A stretch of DNA of 52,651 nucleotides from a virus: positions 1 to 52,651 of the IMG/VR virus record IMGVR_UViG_3300021599_002177. One strand, given 5' to 3'. A program made the translations under genes and the position numbers. Shown piece after piece: positions 31,141 through 39,254 of the stretch. The notes below the pieces were generated by a model, which was given only the letters and a program-made list of their open reading frames with translations, ran no database searches and was not told where the DNA came from. Numbering within the stretch: the stretch's first letter is position 1; each line of letters opens with the position of its first letter.

Positions 31141-31215
31141 GTCCAGGCCAGGAAATAACAAATCCAGATGGGACACCAGAAGAAGGTCATCAGCCCGGAA
31201 CTTAGATTGTTCGCG
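31141..31215 (+). repeat. Two R1 copies in tandem
   Basis: CCAGGCCAGGAAATAACAAA (31144-31163) and CCCGGAACTTAGATTGTTCG (31194-31213). The 250 bases up to ATG 31392 otherwise hold only a promoter-like TATGAT near 31342. Confidence 0.6.
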
Positions 31216-31391
31216 TTATTTTAAGCGTTTTACTTTTGAGCGTAAATCCACCTGAAGGTGCAGGACCCCGGAGTGGAAATGAAAACTTCTTATAGAAAGA
31301 GAAACTCCTGACCTAGGTGTTCTTGCGCTGTTAAAATAATCTATGATAGGTTTTCACTGCTACACCAAACAAATGACGAAAGGGAAACAAA

Positions 31392-32006
31392 ATGCCAAAT
31401 TGGTGCGAAAACACAATCAGCATTAGTGGGAACGCTGGTTCAATTAAAAATCTAAAAGAGTTTGTTGGCAGACCAATAGATAGACAAGATGAAAAGATAG
31501 AAGAACCTATCTACTCACTTGCCAACATTATGCCTTCAACTCCTGATGCTCCCCCAATACTGGGCGAGGCTTCTAAGAGCACAGGTCATGAGGATTGGTA
31601 TCACAACAACATAAACTCTTGGGGAACTAAGTGGGATGTGGCTGGCAATGTCTTTATGAACGACTACAAAGAAGGCGACGAGTTTATAGGTTATACATTT
31701 GACTCGGCTTGGTCTCCACCAACACCAACAACACGGGCACTGTCAGAGATTTTCCCGGAACTAACTATTGAACATAAGTATTATGAATCTGGTTGTGATT
31801 TCTGGGGTATTGAAACTTACAAGGCTGGCGAGTTGGTATCCGAGGAAGGTGGCGAGTTAAGCCACACCGCTTGGGAACGGCTAGAGATAGACTGTTATCA
31901 GTGCGAACAATACGGAAACGAACCCGAGGAGTATGAAGAGTATCTTTACTCGGACTGCCCACCAGCAATAGAGTTAGCGAAAAAGACAGGCGTGGTATCG
32001 GTATGA
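31392..32006 (+). CDS. Api92-like / DUF1281 protein
   Basis: 204 residues starting MPNWCENTISISGN, with WYHNNINSWGTKWDV, FDSAWSPPTPTTRALSEIFP and YYESGCDFWGIETY. MPNWC(x)N and the WGTKWD and W.PP blocks are the signature of the Api92-like ferredoxin-fold family (DUF1281) of phages and plasmids. Function unknown. AAATGACGAAAGG leader motif at 31371-31383. Confidence 0.85.
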   Translation: MPNWCENTISISGNAGSIKNLKEFVGRPIDRQDEKIEEPIYSLANIMPSTPDAPPILGEASKSTGHEDWYHNNINSWGTKWDVAGNVFMNDYKEGDEFIGYTFDSAWSPPTPTTRALSEIFPELTIEHKYYESGCDFWGIETYKAGELVSEEGGELSHTAWERLEIDCYQCEQYGNEPEEYEEYLYSDCPPAIELAKKTGVVSV

Positions 32007-32056
32007 CGGCGAGGGGTAGGGGGAAAAACCTACCCACTCAACGGCAAGAGGAGTTT

Positions 32057-32096
32057 GGATCCAGGCCAGATGCCCGGAAATAAAAACTTAGAAACG
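32057..32096 (+). repeat. R1 repeat, longest copy
   Basis: GGATCCAGGCCAGATG followed by CCCGGAAATAAAAACTTAG. It matches the start of the 64-aa gene (28702-28731) over roughly 30 bases, and ATG 32068 would open a short frame beginning MPGNKNLE. Confidence 0.65.
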
Positions 32097-32153
32097 AGAG
32101 ACAGCTTGCAAATACAACCGCTAGACTAACGGCTAGAGAAAGAGAGGACACCA

Positions 32154-32438
32154 ATGGGTCGCATACATTATTTTGACATTGACGGGAACTACGGGAACGC
32201 CAATCAAATAACTCTTGTAGGAACAGAGAACTGGATACACGAGGACTTCCTATTAGTTCGTGAAGCCAAAGATGAGGAACGCTATCTAGTTGCTCGTCTT
32301 GTATCGGATTGGATTACAGAAGGACGAGATACCAAGAAATATAAAAAGGAATTTAAGAAGTATGGATTAAAACCACATACTGCTACTGAACCTGCCCAAG
32401 AACTTCCACCACAGTTAAAAGAGATAGACATGAACTAA
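32154..32438 (+). CDS. Hypothetical protein (94 aa)
   Basis: GRIHYFDIDGNYGNANQITL, then a helix (YLVARLVSDWITEGRDTKKY) and a Pro-rich tail. Not recognised. Followed by a terminator. Confidence 0.6.
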   Translation: MGRIHYFDIDGNYGNANQITLVGTENWIHEDFLLVREAKDEERYLVARLVSDWITEGRDTKKYKKEFKKYGLKPHTATEPAQELPPQLKEIDMN

Positions 32439-32466
32439 TAAGATAAGTTCCTATACATATAGATTT

Positions 32467-32515
32467 CTGCCCTTACGATTTTACTCGTCATTTTATCGTG
32501 AGGGCAGAACCTTTT
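32467..32515 (+). terminator. Terminator hairpin
   Basis: CTGCCCTTACGAT / ATCGTGAGGGCAG stem (13 bp with one mismatch), then AACC and T5. Confidence 0.7.
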
Positions 32516-32591
32516 TCCCCCTTCTTATGTAGAAAAAATAAATTGCGACACAACTTGCTTATATGATGAAAACTGCTAGAATTGACCCAAC

Positions 32592-32614
32592 ACCGAGTTC
32601 GTAGGGAACTTGGT
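32592..32614 (+). promoter_or_regulatory. 5'-leader hairpin
   Basis: ACCGAGTTC - GTAGG - GAACTTGGT, nine base pairs (one G-T), directly followed by the AAATGACGAAACG leader motif of gene 32636. Confidence 0.6.
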
Positions 32615-32635
32615 AAATGACGAAACGAGATACCA

Positions 32636-33097
32636 ATGCTAGACAAAGAAAAACCAATTCAGGGTGTTTCTGTTTATGCCGAGTTTGTAAAACCGGGATA
32701 CAGAACAGAAATGTTTATTACTCCTGACGGATATACCCCGACAGGTGAGATAGTTCCTGCCAAGATTTATCGCAGGGTCGTATCAAAGGACAAGCCAAAG
32801 AAGTTATGGCAACAGACCACAGTTCAGTTCGCAGATGATATTGCGACAGTTGGTGGCTACAAGGATTTATCTGATGTTGCTCTCAAAGACCAATATGTTT
32901 CTAAGCGTTTAGAACACCTACAAGCCATATTCGCTGGTTTGGTATCAGGTGAGTGGGAAATGAAAAATGACCCATTTCTAATAGAAACTTCTCAAAATGA
33001 TTTGATTGAGATTGGCAAAAGTGAAACACCAGTAAAAGTAATTTATCGTATCAACCAAAGCAGAAAAGCACTTGGCTTTCCTGTTGAGATTGCTTAG
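32636..33097 (+). CDS. Hypothetical protein preceding the MoxR-VWA module
   Basis: 153 residues; beta-rich N-terminus (GVSVYAEFVKPGYRTEMFIT, AKIYRRVVSKDKPKKLW) and a helical region (VSKRLEHLQAIFAGLV). Thirteen bases before the ATPase gene, so likely part of the same transcript. Unknown function. Confidence 0.65.
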   Translation: MLDKEKPIQGVSVYAEFVKPGYRTEMFITPDGYTPTGEIVPAKIYRRVVSKDKPKKLWQQTTVQFADDIATVGGYKDLSDVALKDQYVSKRLEHLQAIFAGLVSGEWEMKNDPFLIETSQNDLIEIGKSETPVKVIYRINQSRKALGFPVEIA

Positions 33098-33109
33098 GGG
33101 GCAATAAAA

Positions 33110-33535
33110 ATGGATACAATTATCAAAGACAAATTGGCAGAACTAAGAGGCGATTTTTGGACTATCGTTTCTGATTGCTTGGCTCAAAGTGTCCATGAGG
33201 ATACTTCTTTGCGACTTGGCGCAAAGGTGTTGCCTAGTGGTCGTTGCGTTGAGCGAGCAAGTGGCGACAAGAGAAAAGCAAGAGAGCGAGTTAGTGCTAT
33301 GACCCCTAGTGGTGTTGAGGTTGAGAACCTAAGTGCTGATGAGTTTTATGTTCGTCCTAATGGACAAAAGTATTTCACTCGCCAATGGGGAGTTCATACT
33401 GATGTAGCAGTTCTACGCAAAGCAAGAGAAGCAACTAAAAAATACTTCACAGAGGGCGTTGGTTCTCCACAGTTCGCATTTTTCTATGGAGTTCCGGGAA
33501 CAGGTAAAACTGCTTTGGTAGAAGCAAGTTTTTGA
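33110..33535 (+). pseudogene. MoxR-type AAA ATPase, N-terminal part
   Basis: 141 residues ending FFYGVPGTGKTALVEASF, a Walker A motif at 127-134 (GVPGTGKT). The frame stops right after it. The Walker B segment expected next (about 70 residues, ending near LIDEI..ALIDP..) is absent, and the remaining half continues in another frame at 33532. An intact protein would be a ring ATPase working with a VWA protein. Confidence 0.75.
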
Positions 33536-33936
33536 ACCCTGATAGGGGAACTATCAAAGTCCATGAAAACTTTTATGTAATTTCTGCTACCAACCCTAAC
33601 GCTCCGGGAGTTCGCATGAGCGAAGCGTTGCTATCTCGTTTCCAAATCCAAGCAGAACTAACAACTGATTGGTCGTTGGCAAAGAAGTTAGGTGTTCCAG
33701 CGACAATGGTTAGCGTTGCTCAAAATCTTTACAAGCGCACACAAGGCGATAGTGCTGAAATCTCATGGTCGCCACAAATGCGTGAGTTGCTAGGTTTCAG
33801 AGATACAAGTGAAATCTTTGGAACAGAGTTTGCTATCTCTAATCTAATTGCGAGCGCACCTGAATTAGATAGAGATGTTGTTGTTGATGTTATTGCTCGT
33901 GCCTTTGGCGCAGAGCATAAGCCAGCGAAAATCTAG
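33532..33936 (+). pseudogene. MoxR-type AAA ATPase, C-terminal part
   Basis: Reads NPDRGTIKVHENFYVISATNPNAPGVRMSEALLSRFQIQAEL in successive blocks: sensor 1 Asn in SATNPN and Arg finger in LLSRF. The only available start is a TTG overlapping the previous stop. Joined to 33110-33535 it lacks Walker B, so it would not hydrolyse ATP normally. Best read as the second half of a deleted gene. Confidence 0.75.
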
Positions 33937-34118
33937 GTTTTCCCTAGAACCTAGTTGTTGGCTAGGAAGTGGGGGATTGGTGTTGGTATCCCAACCCCCA
34001 CTACTCCTACATATAAAGAGAGAAAAAAGATTTTTTCCCCCTTCATATATAGACAAAATAAAAATAAAAATGATATGATATTTCCACAAGGACACACGAT
34101 TAGAAAAGGACACAGGAC

Positions 34119-34622
34119 ATGGCACATATCAAGCCACAGGAACTAAGTCGTTCCAAGATAAAGACACCTAGCGATTGGCTAGGAGTTGGCTATGAAATTA
34201 CTCAATTAGTAAATCTTTGGTCTGATAGAACAGACCTAGTTGCTTTGCTAGGAACAGAAGCAGGTCAAGGCGCACCTGCTTGCTATCTACCTGCTCTCGC
34301 AGAAGTAGAAGTAAATACAAAAGAAGCCTTTGGTGAAATCACTACACCTAACATGATTGACGACTTGACTAAAAGAAAGAACCAATACGAGTTTGCTAAG
34401 GCAGTTGGCGCAATTCGCCATGAGGCATACCACGCAAAGTTTTCAGCATGGGATATTCCACTCGCAGGTAAGACACTAAAGCAAGATGAGTTTGAGGCTT
34501 TGATGTTGCTAGAGGAAGGTCGCATAGAAGCGTGGGGTATCAAGACCCACCCTGACGCAAAAGTTTTTCTACGAGCAAGTGCTATGGGTTTGATTAGCAA
34601 GAATTATCGCAGGGTCGCTTGA
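34119..34622 (+). CDS. HExxH (zincin-like) protein, N-terminal part of a peptidase-VWA protein
   Basis: 167 residues. AIRHEAYHAKFSAW contains HEAYH (101-105, HExxH) and LMLLEEGRIEAWGI supplies the downstream Glu, a layout of zinc metallopeptidase-like domains fused to VWA in phage MoxR modules. The frame ends at KNYRRVA just as a linker should lead to the VWA gene, whose frame is already open there. I read the pair as one gene split by a deletion. Confidence 0.65.
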   Translation: MAHIKPQELSRSKIKTPSDWLGVGYEITQLVNLWSDRTDLVALLGTEAGQGAPACYLPALAEVEVNTKEAFGEITTPNMIDDLTKRKNQYEFAKAVGAIRHEAYHAKFSAWDIPLAGKTLKQDEFEALMLLEEGRIEAWGIKTHPDAKVFLRASAMGLISKNYRRVA

Positions 34623-34683
34623 TGAACTCCAAGCCTTTGATTTAGTAGATAAGGTCAATGGCATTTTAGGTTCTGACCTAGTT

Positions 34684-35826
34684 ATGAAACTAAAGGAAAT
34701 TATTTACCAATTCCAAGACCACGCAATTCATACTGATATTTCTGCTTGCTACCCACTAGCGATTGAGTGGGCGAGATTAGTTCGTGAGAAGGCAGAGGAA
34801 GCAGGGGAACAACCAACTAAAGAGGAACAAGAAGCGTTTGCTGAAATGATGAGCGACTTACTTGGTGAAATGAAAGAAAACATTTCTATCTCTAATGCCA
34901 ATGAGTTATCAGAGCAGAAGCAATCAGAGGACATGAAAGAGAGCGCAACTGCTAAAGCCAATACTTCTAAAGAGCAAAAGAAAAATGAGGAAATTGCTCG
35001 TCAAGTATTCTCAAAGAGTTCAGGTCCGGGAGAGGCAAGCACTCGCTCACAGTTGATTGAGAAGCGAAGCCCAAATGGTAAAGAGCGCAATAGCGCAGTA
35101 AAAATTGCTAGGGCTTTGGATAGAGCAAAGTATCGTGAGCGTGGTGTGATTGAGATTGGAAGTGTTATCCCACCGGGAAAACTAAACACTCGCAAAATTA
35201 TTCAGGCAAAGGCTTTGGAACAAAAAGGTATCTTTACTCAACCAAAGGCTTTCACAAAGAAAGTTCGTAAGCACACAGACGAACCTGAATTATCAGTTGG
35301 CGTAATGGTTGATATATCAGGCTCAATGAGTTCTGCTATGAACCCAATGGCTTCTACTGCTTGGATTATGGGTGAGGCAGTTCGCCGAGTTCAGGGTCGT
35401 TGCGCTATGGTTTATTATGGTTCAGATGTTTTCCCAACTCTCAAAGTTGGACAACGCCTAAAAGATGTAAATGTTTATTCTGCCCCTGACGGAACTGAAA
35501 AGTTTGATAGAGCCTTTCGTGCTTTGGACGGCGCACTCAATCTGCTCAATGGTGAGGGCGCAAGATTATTGGTCGTTGTATCTGACGGACACTACACAAG
35601 TGAGGAAATGGAAAGCGCAAAGGCGTGGGTTGCTCGTTGCTCAAAGAACGGCGTAGCAGTTCTATGGTTGCCAATCGGAGATAACGGCGCAACCGCAAAG
35701 CATATTTGCGCTGGTGCTAACGCAGAGGTCGTTGAGAACATAACTGACCCAAGTGTGTCTGCTTTGATTATCGGCAAGAACGCCGAGAAAGTTTTATCAA
35801 CGGCAGGGCAAAGGTTCGTGGCATGA
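34684..35826 (+). CDS. VWA (CoxE/CobT-like) domain protein
   Basis: 380 residues; the frame is open upstream to about 34600 (GSLDELQAFDLVDKV). A long charged N-terminal half is followed by a von Willebrand A domain with MIDAS DISGS (210-214) and LLVVVSDGH as the third-motif strand. MoxR/VWA pairs work as ATP-driven metal-insertion or protein-remodelling chaperones. Here it follows the HExxH part in the same direction. Confidence 0.8.
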   Translation: MKLKEIIYQFQDHAIHTDISACYPLAIEWARLVREKAEEAGEQPTKEEQEAFAEMMSDLLGEMKENISISNANELSEQKQSEDMKESATAKANTSKEQKKNEEIARQVFSKSSGPGEASTRSQLIEKRSPNGKERNSAVKIARALDRAKYRERGVIEIGSVIPPGKLNTRKIIQAKALEQKGIFTQPKAFTKKVRKHTDEPELSVGVMVDISGSMSSAMNPMASTAWIMGEAVRRVQGRCAMVYYGSDVFPTLKVGQRLKDVNVYSAPDGTEKFDRAFRALDGALNLLNGEGARLLVVVSDGHYTSEEMESAKAWVARCSKNGVAVLWLPIGDNGATAKHICAGANAEVVENITDPSVSALIIGKNAEKVLSTAGQRFVA

Positions 35827-35896
35827 GATAACGGCGAGGTTTCGTGGTCGGGTATCGTCCTTATTGGTGCGTGTGTCCCCCCGATTACGGATAGAG

Positions 35897-35933
35897 AAAT
35901 CCCCTTCGTGTATGCGAGGGGGATTTTCTTTTC
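35897..35933 (+). terminator. Terminator
   Basis: AAATCCCC / GGGGGATTTT stem with a TTCGTGTATGCGA loop region, then a T-rich end. Ends the MoxR-VWA transcript. Confidence 0.85.
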
Positions 35934-35973
35934 CCCCTTTATATGTATGCGCTATATAAGAAGGGGGAAAAAA
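35929..35973. repeat. T4C5 ... G5A4 palindromic element
   Basis: TTTTCCCCCTTTATATG ... CTATATAAGAAGGGGG then A's: the two arms are complementary over about 15 bases. The fullest example of an element that recurs after terminators from 32.5 to 46 kb. Confidence 0.65.
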
Positions 35974-36284
35974 CGGATAGGACGAGAGAAGCTTTAGCGA
36001 AAGGAAGTTTTCATTTCCCCTACCTAGCCGACCAGACCGAGTAGTCGTTGAGCGTAAAGTTGCTGAAGCATGACGGAACTAAATAATCTATTTTCCCGCT
36101 TTCATAAAGAGTAAAAATCCTACGAACTTATATTTTCAGTTCCACCCCAAGTCGTTACCCACCCAGGAATTTACGCTCAAAAATTAAAGATGACGCATAG
36201 GAAGTAAAAACTTTTATTTGTTATTGACGATTACTGCTCGCTTTATGATAGGATTTTCCCAAGACAAATGACGAAAGGTAAAAC

Positions 36285-36437
36285 ATGAAATACGAAGTAG
36301 TAGTTTCAGCAAACATCAGAACTGTATGGGAAGCCGATAGTGAGGAACAGGCTTTACGACAAGCAGAGGCTTGGACGGCAGAGGAATATGGCGACCTAGT
36401 TCATAAAGCAAACTTTGACGCAAGGGAGATTTCATAA
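36285..36437 (+). CDS. Small protein (50 aa)
   Basis: KYEVVVSANIRTVWEADSEE then QALRQAEAW: a short beta-alpha unit of a type common in phages. Leader motif AAATGACGAAAGG at 36266-36278; the stop overlaps the next ATG (TAATG). Confidence 0.6.
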   Translation: MKYEVVVSANIRTVWEADSEEQALRQAEAWTAEEYGDLVHKANFDAREIS

Positions 36438-36661
36438 TGGCTGAAATCCATTACCTGATTTGTTTTGATACAGAAACTAAAAAATGGAAAGCGGCTGACG
36501 AGGCTTTGGGTTCATGGTTTAGAAACGGCCCGGTGTGGGACGGCCCGGATCATGATGAGGGCAAGTGGAGATTACTAAATTATGACGACCCTATTGAAAT
36601 GGATTTGGAATACGAGGCAACTGAAAAAGTCGGCGAGATGTTACGCCAACTAAATAAGTAG
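36437..36661 (+). CDS. Hypothetical protein (74 aa)
   Basis: AEIHYLICFDTETKKWKAA, WRLLNYDDPIEMDLEYEA. Beta-rich and acidic. Coupled to the previous gene. Not recognised. Confidence 0.6.
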   Translation: MAEIHYLICFDTETKKWKAADEALGSWFRNGPVWDGPDHDEGKWRLLNYDDPIEMDLEYEATEKVGEMLRQLNK

Positions 36662-36670
36662 GGGGAAAAA

Positions 36671-37138
36671 ATGCCAACGGCAGGGGAATATGAGATTGAG
36701 TTCTTTTGGCTTGACGGAAACACTCCTGACGGCGAGCATCAAGATAGTGTGTGGTGGGAGAACGGAGCGGTCTGCAAAGTTGGCTTGGGTGATTTCGAAG
36801 TAACAATTAATGTAGACGGTGTAACTAGGATTGAGGATAGAGAAACGGGTAGCACCTACACAAGCAGTAGCGAGTTCCCTAGCGAGATAAATAACGACAG
36901 AGCTTTATCGGAAGCGAGTTCTGGAAACTACCCACGCTTTGAGTGGCAAAACAATTCGTGGTTCGACATTTACACATCTGACGGAGAACACTTAGACATG
37001 GTTAATCACGAGGCAGACGAAGCCTTTGACCAAGCGTGTGAGTATTTGATTGAGCAGTTCGTAAATGTTTGTATGATTGAAAATAATCAAATGCCACAAG
37101 TTGAGGGCAGACAAGTCGTGGTTCTTGATTTAGATTAG
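36671..37138 (+). CDS. Hypothetical acidic protein (155 aa)
   Basis: Start follows AGGGGGAAAAA (the G5A5 motif acts here as the ribosome site). Beta-rich (EYEIEFFWLDG, VTINVDGVTRIED) then helical (EAFDQACEYLIEQFVN). Not recognised. Confidence 0.6.
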   Translation: MPTAGEYEIEFFWLDGNTPDGEHQDSVWWENGAVCKVGLGDFEVTINVDGVTRIEDRETGSTYTSSSEFPSEINNDRALSEASSGNYPRFEWQNNSWFDIYTSDGEHLDMVNHEADEAFDQACEYLIEQFVNVCMIENNQMPQVEGRQVVVLDLD

Positions 37139-37183
37139 ATTTTTGGTAGAATAGACCTAAGACAAAATGACGAGGGGTAAAAA

Positions 37184-37678
37184 ATGCATTGTGTTCAATT
37201 ACTTTTGGTTGAGGCAGATACTCACCAAGAAGCAATAGGGGAAGTTGAAAGCAGACTAGAGGAAGCAGATTGGTCTGATTGGTCTGAAGTTGGTGGTCGC
37301 TGGCAAGGTATGTTCGGAGATGATGAACCTACTAACGCTCTAAATTATGCTAATGACCCTGAAGTATTTATGAAGTGGATAAACACTTTTACTGAATACA
37401 GAACTACTAACATAAAAGAGGCTCTCGCTGGTTTAGATAAAAAGGGAAAAACTCTAAATGAAATTGTGGATACTTATGACCCAAGAGTAAATGATTTTGA
37501 GTTAGGTATGTCTGGCTACTACATAAGAAGGATTGGAACTTTGCTTGCCGATTATTGGACTAGCGATAGTGCTATCTGGGATTTAGCGGCAGGAACAGGA
37601 AATCTAAGTTATCTTATTGAAAGAATAGAAAAAGAACCGAAAAGACAATTTGCAGTAATTGTTGATTTCCACCACTAA
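37184..37678 (+). CDS. Hypothetical protein with WSEVGGRW motif (164 aa)
   Basis: Begins HCVQLLLVEADTHQEAI and has DWSDWSEVGGRWQGMFG, an aromatic block seen in several phage proteins, then a helical C-terminal half. A TAGAAT -10 lies at 37147-37152. Function unknown. Confidence 0.6.
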   Translation: MHCVQLLLVEADTHQEAIGEVESRLEEADWSDWSEVGGRWQGMFGDDEPTNALNYANDPEVFMKWINTFTEYRTTNIKEALAGLDKKGKTLNEIVDTYDPRVNDFELGMSGYYIRRIGTLLADYWTSDSAIWDLAAGTGNLSYLIERIEKEPKRQFAVIVDFHH

Positions 37679-37718
37679 AAAGAGTAGAATAAAGATACCG
37701 AACAGAAAGGGAAAATAA

Positions 37719-37958
37719 ATGACGGCTTTCGGTGAAATGGTTGAGAACACGACTTACATTGTGGAAACTCCAAAATGTTTTGTGTGTGGAGATTATGGGC
37801 AAGTAGAAGTGCCTATGACGGGTTTTCTAATTAGACAACTCGGTGGGCTAATCCAAGAGGCTTACCCCGATTTAGATTTAGGCTTGCGTGAGCAAATGAT
37901 TTCAGGCACGCACCCTGATTGTTGGGAACTCCGTTTTGGAAAGTGTGAAACGGCGTGA
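37719..37958 (+). CDS. Hypothetical protein (79 aa)
   Basis: CFVCGDYG gives one CxxC near the N-terminus, and HPDCWELRFGKC a later Cys pair; possible zinc site. Promoter TTGATT (37662-37667), 17-base spacer, TAGAAT (37685-37690). ATG preceded by GAAAGGG. Confidence 0.6.
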   Translation: MTAFGEMVENTTYIVETPKCFVCGDYGQVEVPMTGFLIRQLGGLIQEAYPDLDLGLREQMISGTHPDCWELRFGKCETA

Positions 37959-38152
37959 GAACAAAAAAGCAAGTCCGTAAGGACATAAAAGACCAAGCAG
38001 AACAAATAATGTATTTCGAGGCAAGTATGCCCGACATAGACAAAGCAACAAAGATGTTAGCCGAACGGCTAGAGAGTCTTTACTATGCTGGTTATGATGA
38101 CGGATTGGATTACGCAGTAAATAATCCTGACAAACTAGGTGCTTCCTACTAA
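37955..38152 (+). CDS. Hypothetical helical protein (65 aa)
   Basis: GTG start overlapping the previous stop (GTGA). Helical: KKQVRKDIKDQAEQIMYFEA, YYAGYDDGLDYA. Not recognised. Confidence 0.55.
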   Translation: MRTKKQVRKDIKDQAEQIMYFEASMPDIDKATKMLAERLESLYYAGYDDGLDYAVNNPDKLGASY

Positions 38153-38175
38153 CGACAAAACGAAACGGAGAAAAA

Positions 38176-38379
38176 ATGTTTTTCAATGGATTTACTTTAC
38201 TAATGATGATTATTGGCGGTGGGATTGGATTTGCTATCTCACGCTGGACTCTCACTACTGAATACCTTGTGGATAACTTAGCCAATAGAGTTGGACACGA
38301 ATACGACTCGGAAGGTCAAGTTGTTATTTACACAGGACTTTATGACGAGGAACAAGAAGTCTATGCTGAGGGCTACTGA
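38176..38379 (+). CDS. Small membrane protein (67 aa)
   Basis: N-terminal Gly/Ile-rich membrane segment (FFNGFTLLMMIIGGGIGFAI) and an acidic C-terminal half. GGAG ribosome site. Unknown function. Confidence 0.6.
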   Translation: MFFNGFTLLMMIIGGGIGFAISRWTLTTEYLVDNLANRVGHEYDSEGQVVIYTGLYDEEQEVYAEGY

Positions 38380-38423
38380 TTTTTTCCCCCTTATTATGTA
38401 GAGGCGACACAGTAAGTTTGGAT

Positions 38424-38452
38424 TTGCGAAAGGCAGGAAAGTAGGCTATTAT
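38424..38452 (+). promoter_or_regulatory. Boxed promoter
   Basis: TTGCGA, 17-base spacer containing GGCAGGAAAGTAGG, TATTAT (38447-38452). Serves gene 38510. Confidence 0.65.
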
Positions 38453-38509
38453 TTTCTTACTAGGCAATCACGCTTAGTAAATGACGAAACGAAAGGTAGG
38501 AAGTAGCCA

Positions 38510-38944
38510 ATGGCTAGCACTATCAAATCAAGCACCACAACCACAACCAAAAAGGTTGCTGGTAAGACAGTAAAGACAGTTGTTGATGAAACAACAGTTA
38601 GCGCAACAAGTGATGTTATTTCACTTGATAAGAACAAGAAAAAGGCAGAAGCCTTGATTGCTGAATTGGTTAGATTGCGTGAAGCAATTACCGATTTGGA
38701 AAAGGAAAAGACAGAAGCCACAGAAGCGATTTATGCGCTTATGGGTTGGGAGAAAGTCTTGATTGGCGATACCGAGAAATGGGTCGGCGTTGCTAATAAG
38801 GGAACAATCAACGGCGGAACAAGAATTACAATTTCTAACCGCTCACGCACAGATGTAAATAAGAAACTACTAGAAGCAGATTTCCCTGAAGTCTTTGCCA
38901 AGACTAAAGTGGAAACTACTTACACAGTAGTATCTACTAAATAG
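38510..38944 (+). CDS. Conserved phage helical protein (144 aa)
   Basis: Low-complexity Thr/Lys N-terminus, a coiled-coil middle (AEALIAELVRLREAITDLEK), ALMGWEKVLIGDTEKWVG and a basic C-terminal segment (ITISNRSRTDVNKKLLE). Similar layouts occur as unnamed phage proteins. Between its own boxed promoter and terminator. Confidence 0.65.
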   Translation: MASTIKSSTTTTTKKVAGKTVKTVVDETTVSATSDVISLDKNKKKAEALIAELVRLREAITDLEKEKTEATEAIYALMGWEKVLIGDTEKWVGVANKGTINGGTRITISNRSRTDVNKKLLEADFPEVFAKTKVETTYTVVSTK

Positions 38945-38962
38945 ACAATCCCTAGTCGGCAG

Positions 38963-38994
38963 AACCCCTTGCGAAAGCAGGGGGTTTTGTTTTT
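38963..38994 (+). terminator. Terminator with GNRA loop
   Basis: AACCCCTTGC - GAAA - GCAGGGGGTT then TTGTTTTT. Serves gene 38510. Confidence 0.9.
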
Positions 38995-39024
38995 CCCCCC
39001 TACTATGTATAAAGGGGGAAAAAA
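38990..39024. repeat. T5C6 ... G5A6 palindromic element
   Basis: TTTTTCCCCCC, a TACTATGTATAAA centre, GGGGGAAAAAA. Next to a terminator, as for the other copies. Confidence 0.65.
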
Positions 39025-39042
39025 GAAAACGGCACGAGGTTG

Positions 39043-39071
39043 TAGAAAAAGTCAGATAGGCTTGGTAGAAT
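39043..39071 (+). promoter_or_regulatory. Boxed promoter
   Basis: TAGAAA (39043-39048), 17-base spacer with GTCAGATAGG, TAGAAT (39066-39071). Leader hairpin TTAGC-AAGGG-GCTAA follows at 39079-39093. Confidence 0.7.
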
Positions 39072-39115
39072 AGAGTTGTTAGCAAGGGGCTAACGGCTAG
39101 GGAAAAGGAAAACAA

Positions 39116-39250
39116 ATGAAAGATGTATGGGCTTCATCAGTAAGCGCAGAAATGGCAAACGGCTTGACGAAAAAGGAACTAGAGCAGTTGGTAGAGGAAT
39201 TAGATGATGCGGTAATGCGTGTCTGCCTAGACTTTGGAATAGAGGGGTAA
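39116..39250 (+). CDS. Small acidic protein (44 aa)
   Basis: KDVWASSVSAEMANGLTKKE then a helix ending in CLDFGIEG. AAAAGGAAAACAA before the ATG. Unknown. Confidence 0.55.
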   Translation: MKDVWASSVSAEMANGLTKKELEQLVEELDDAVMRVCLDFGIEG

Positions 39251-39254
39251 ATAA

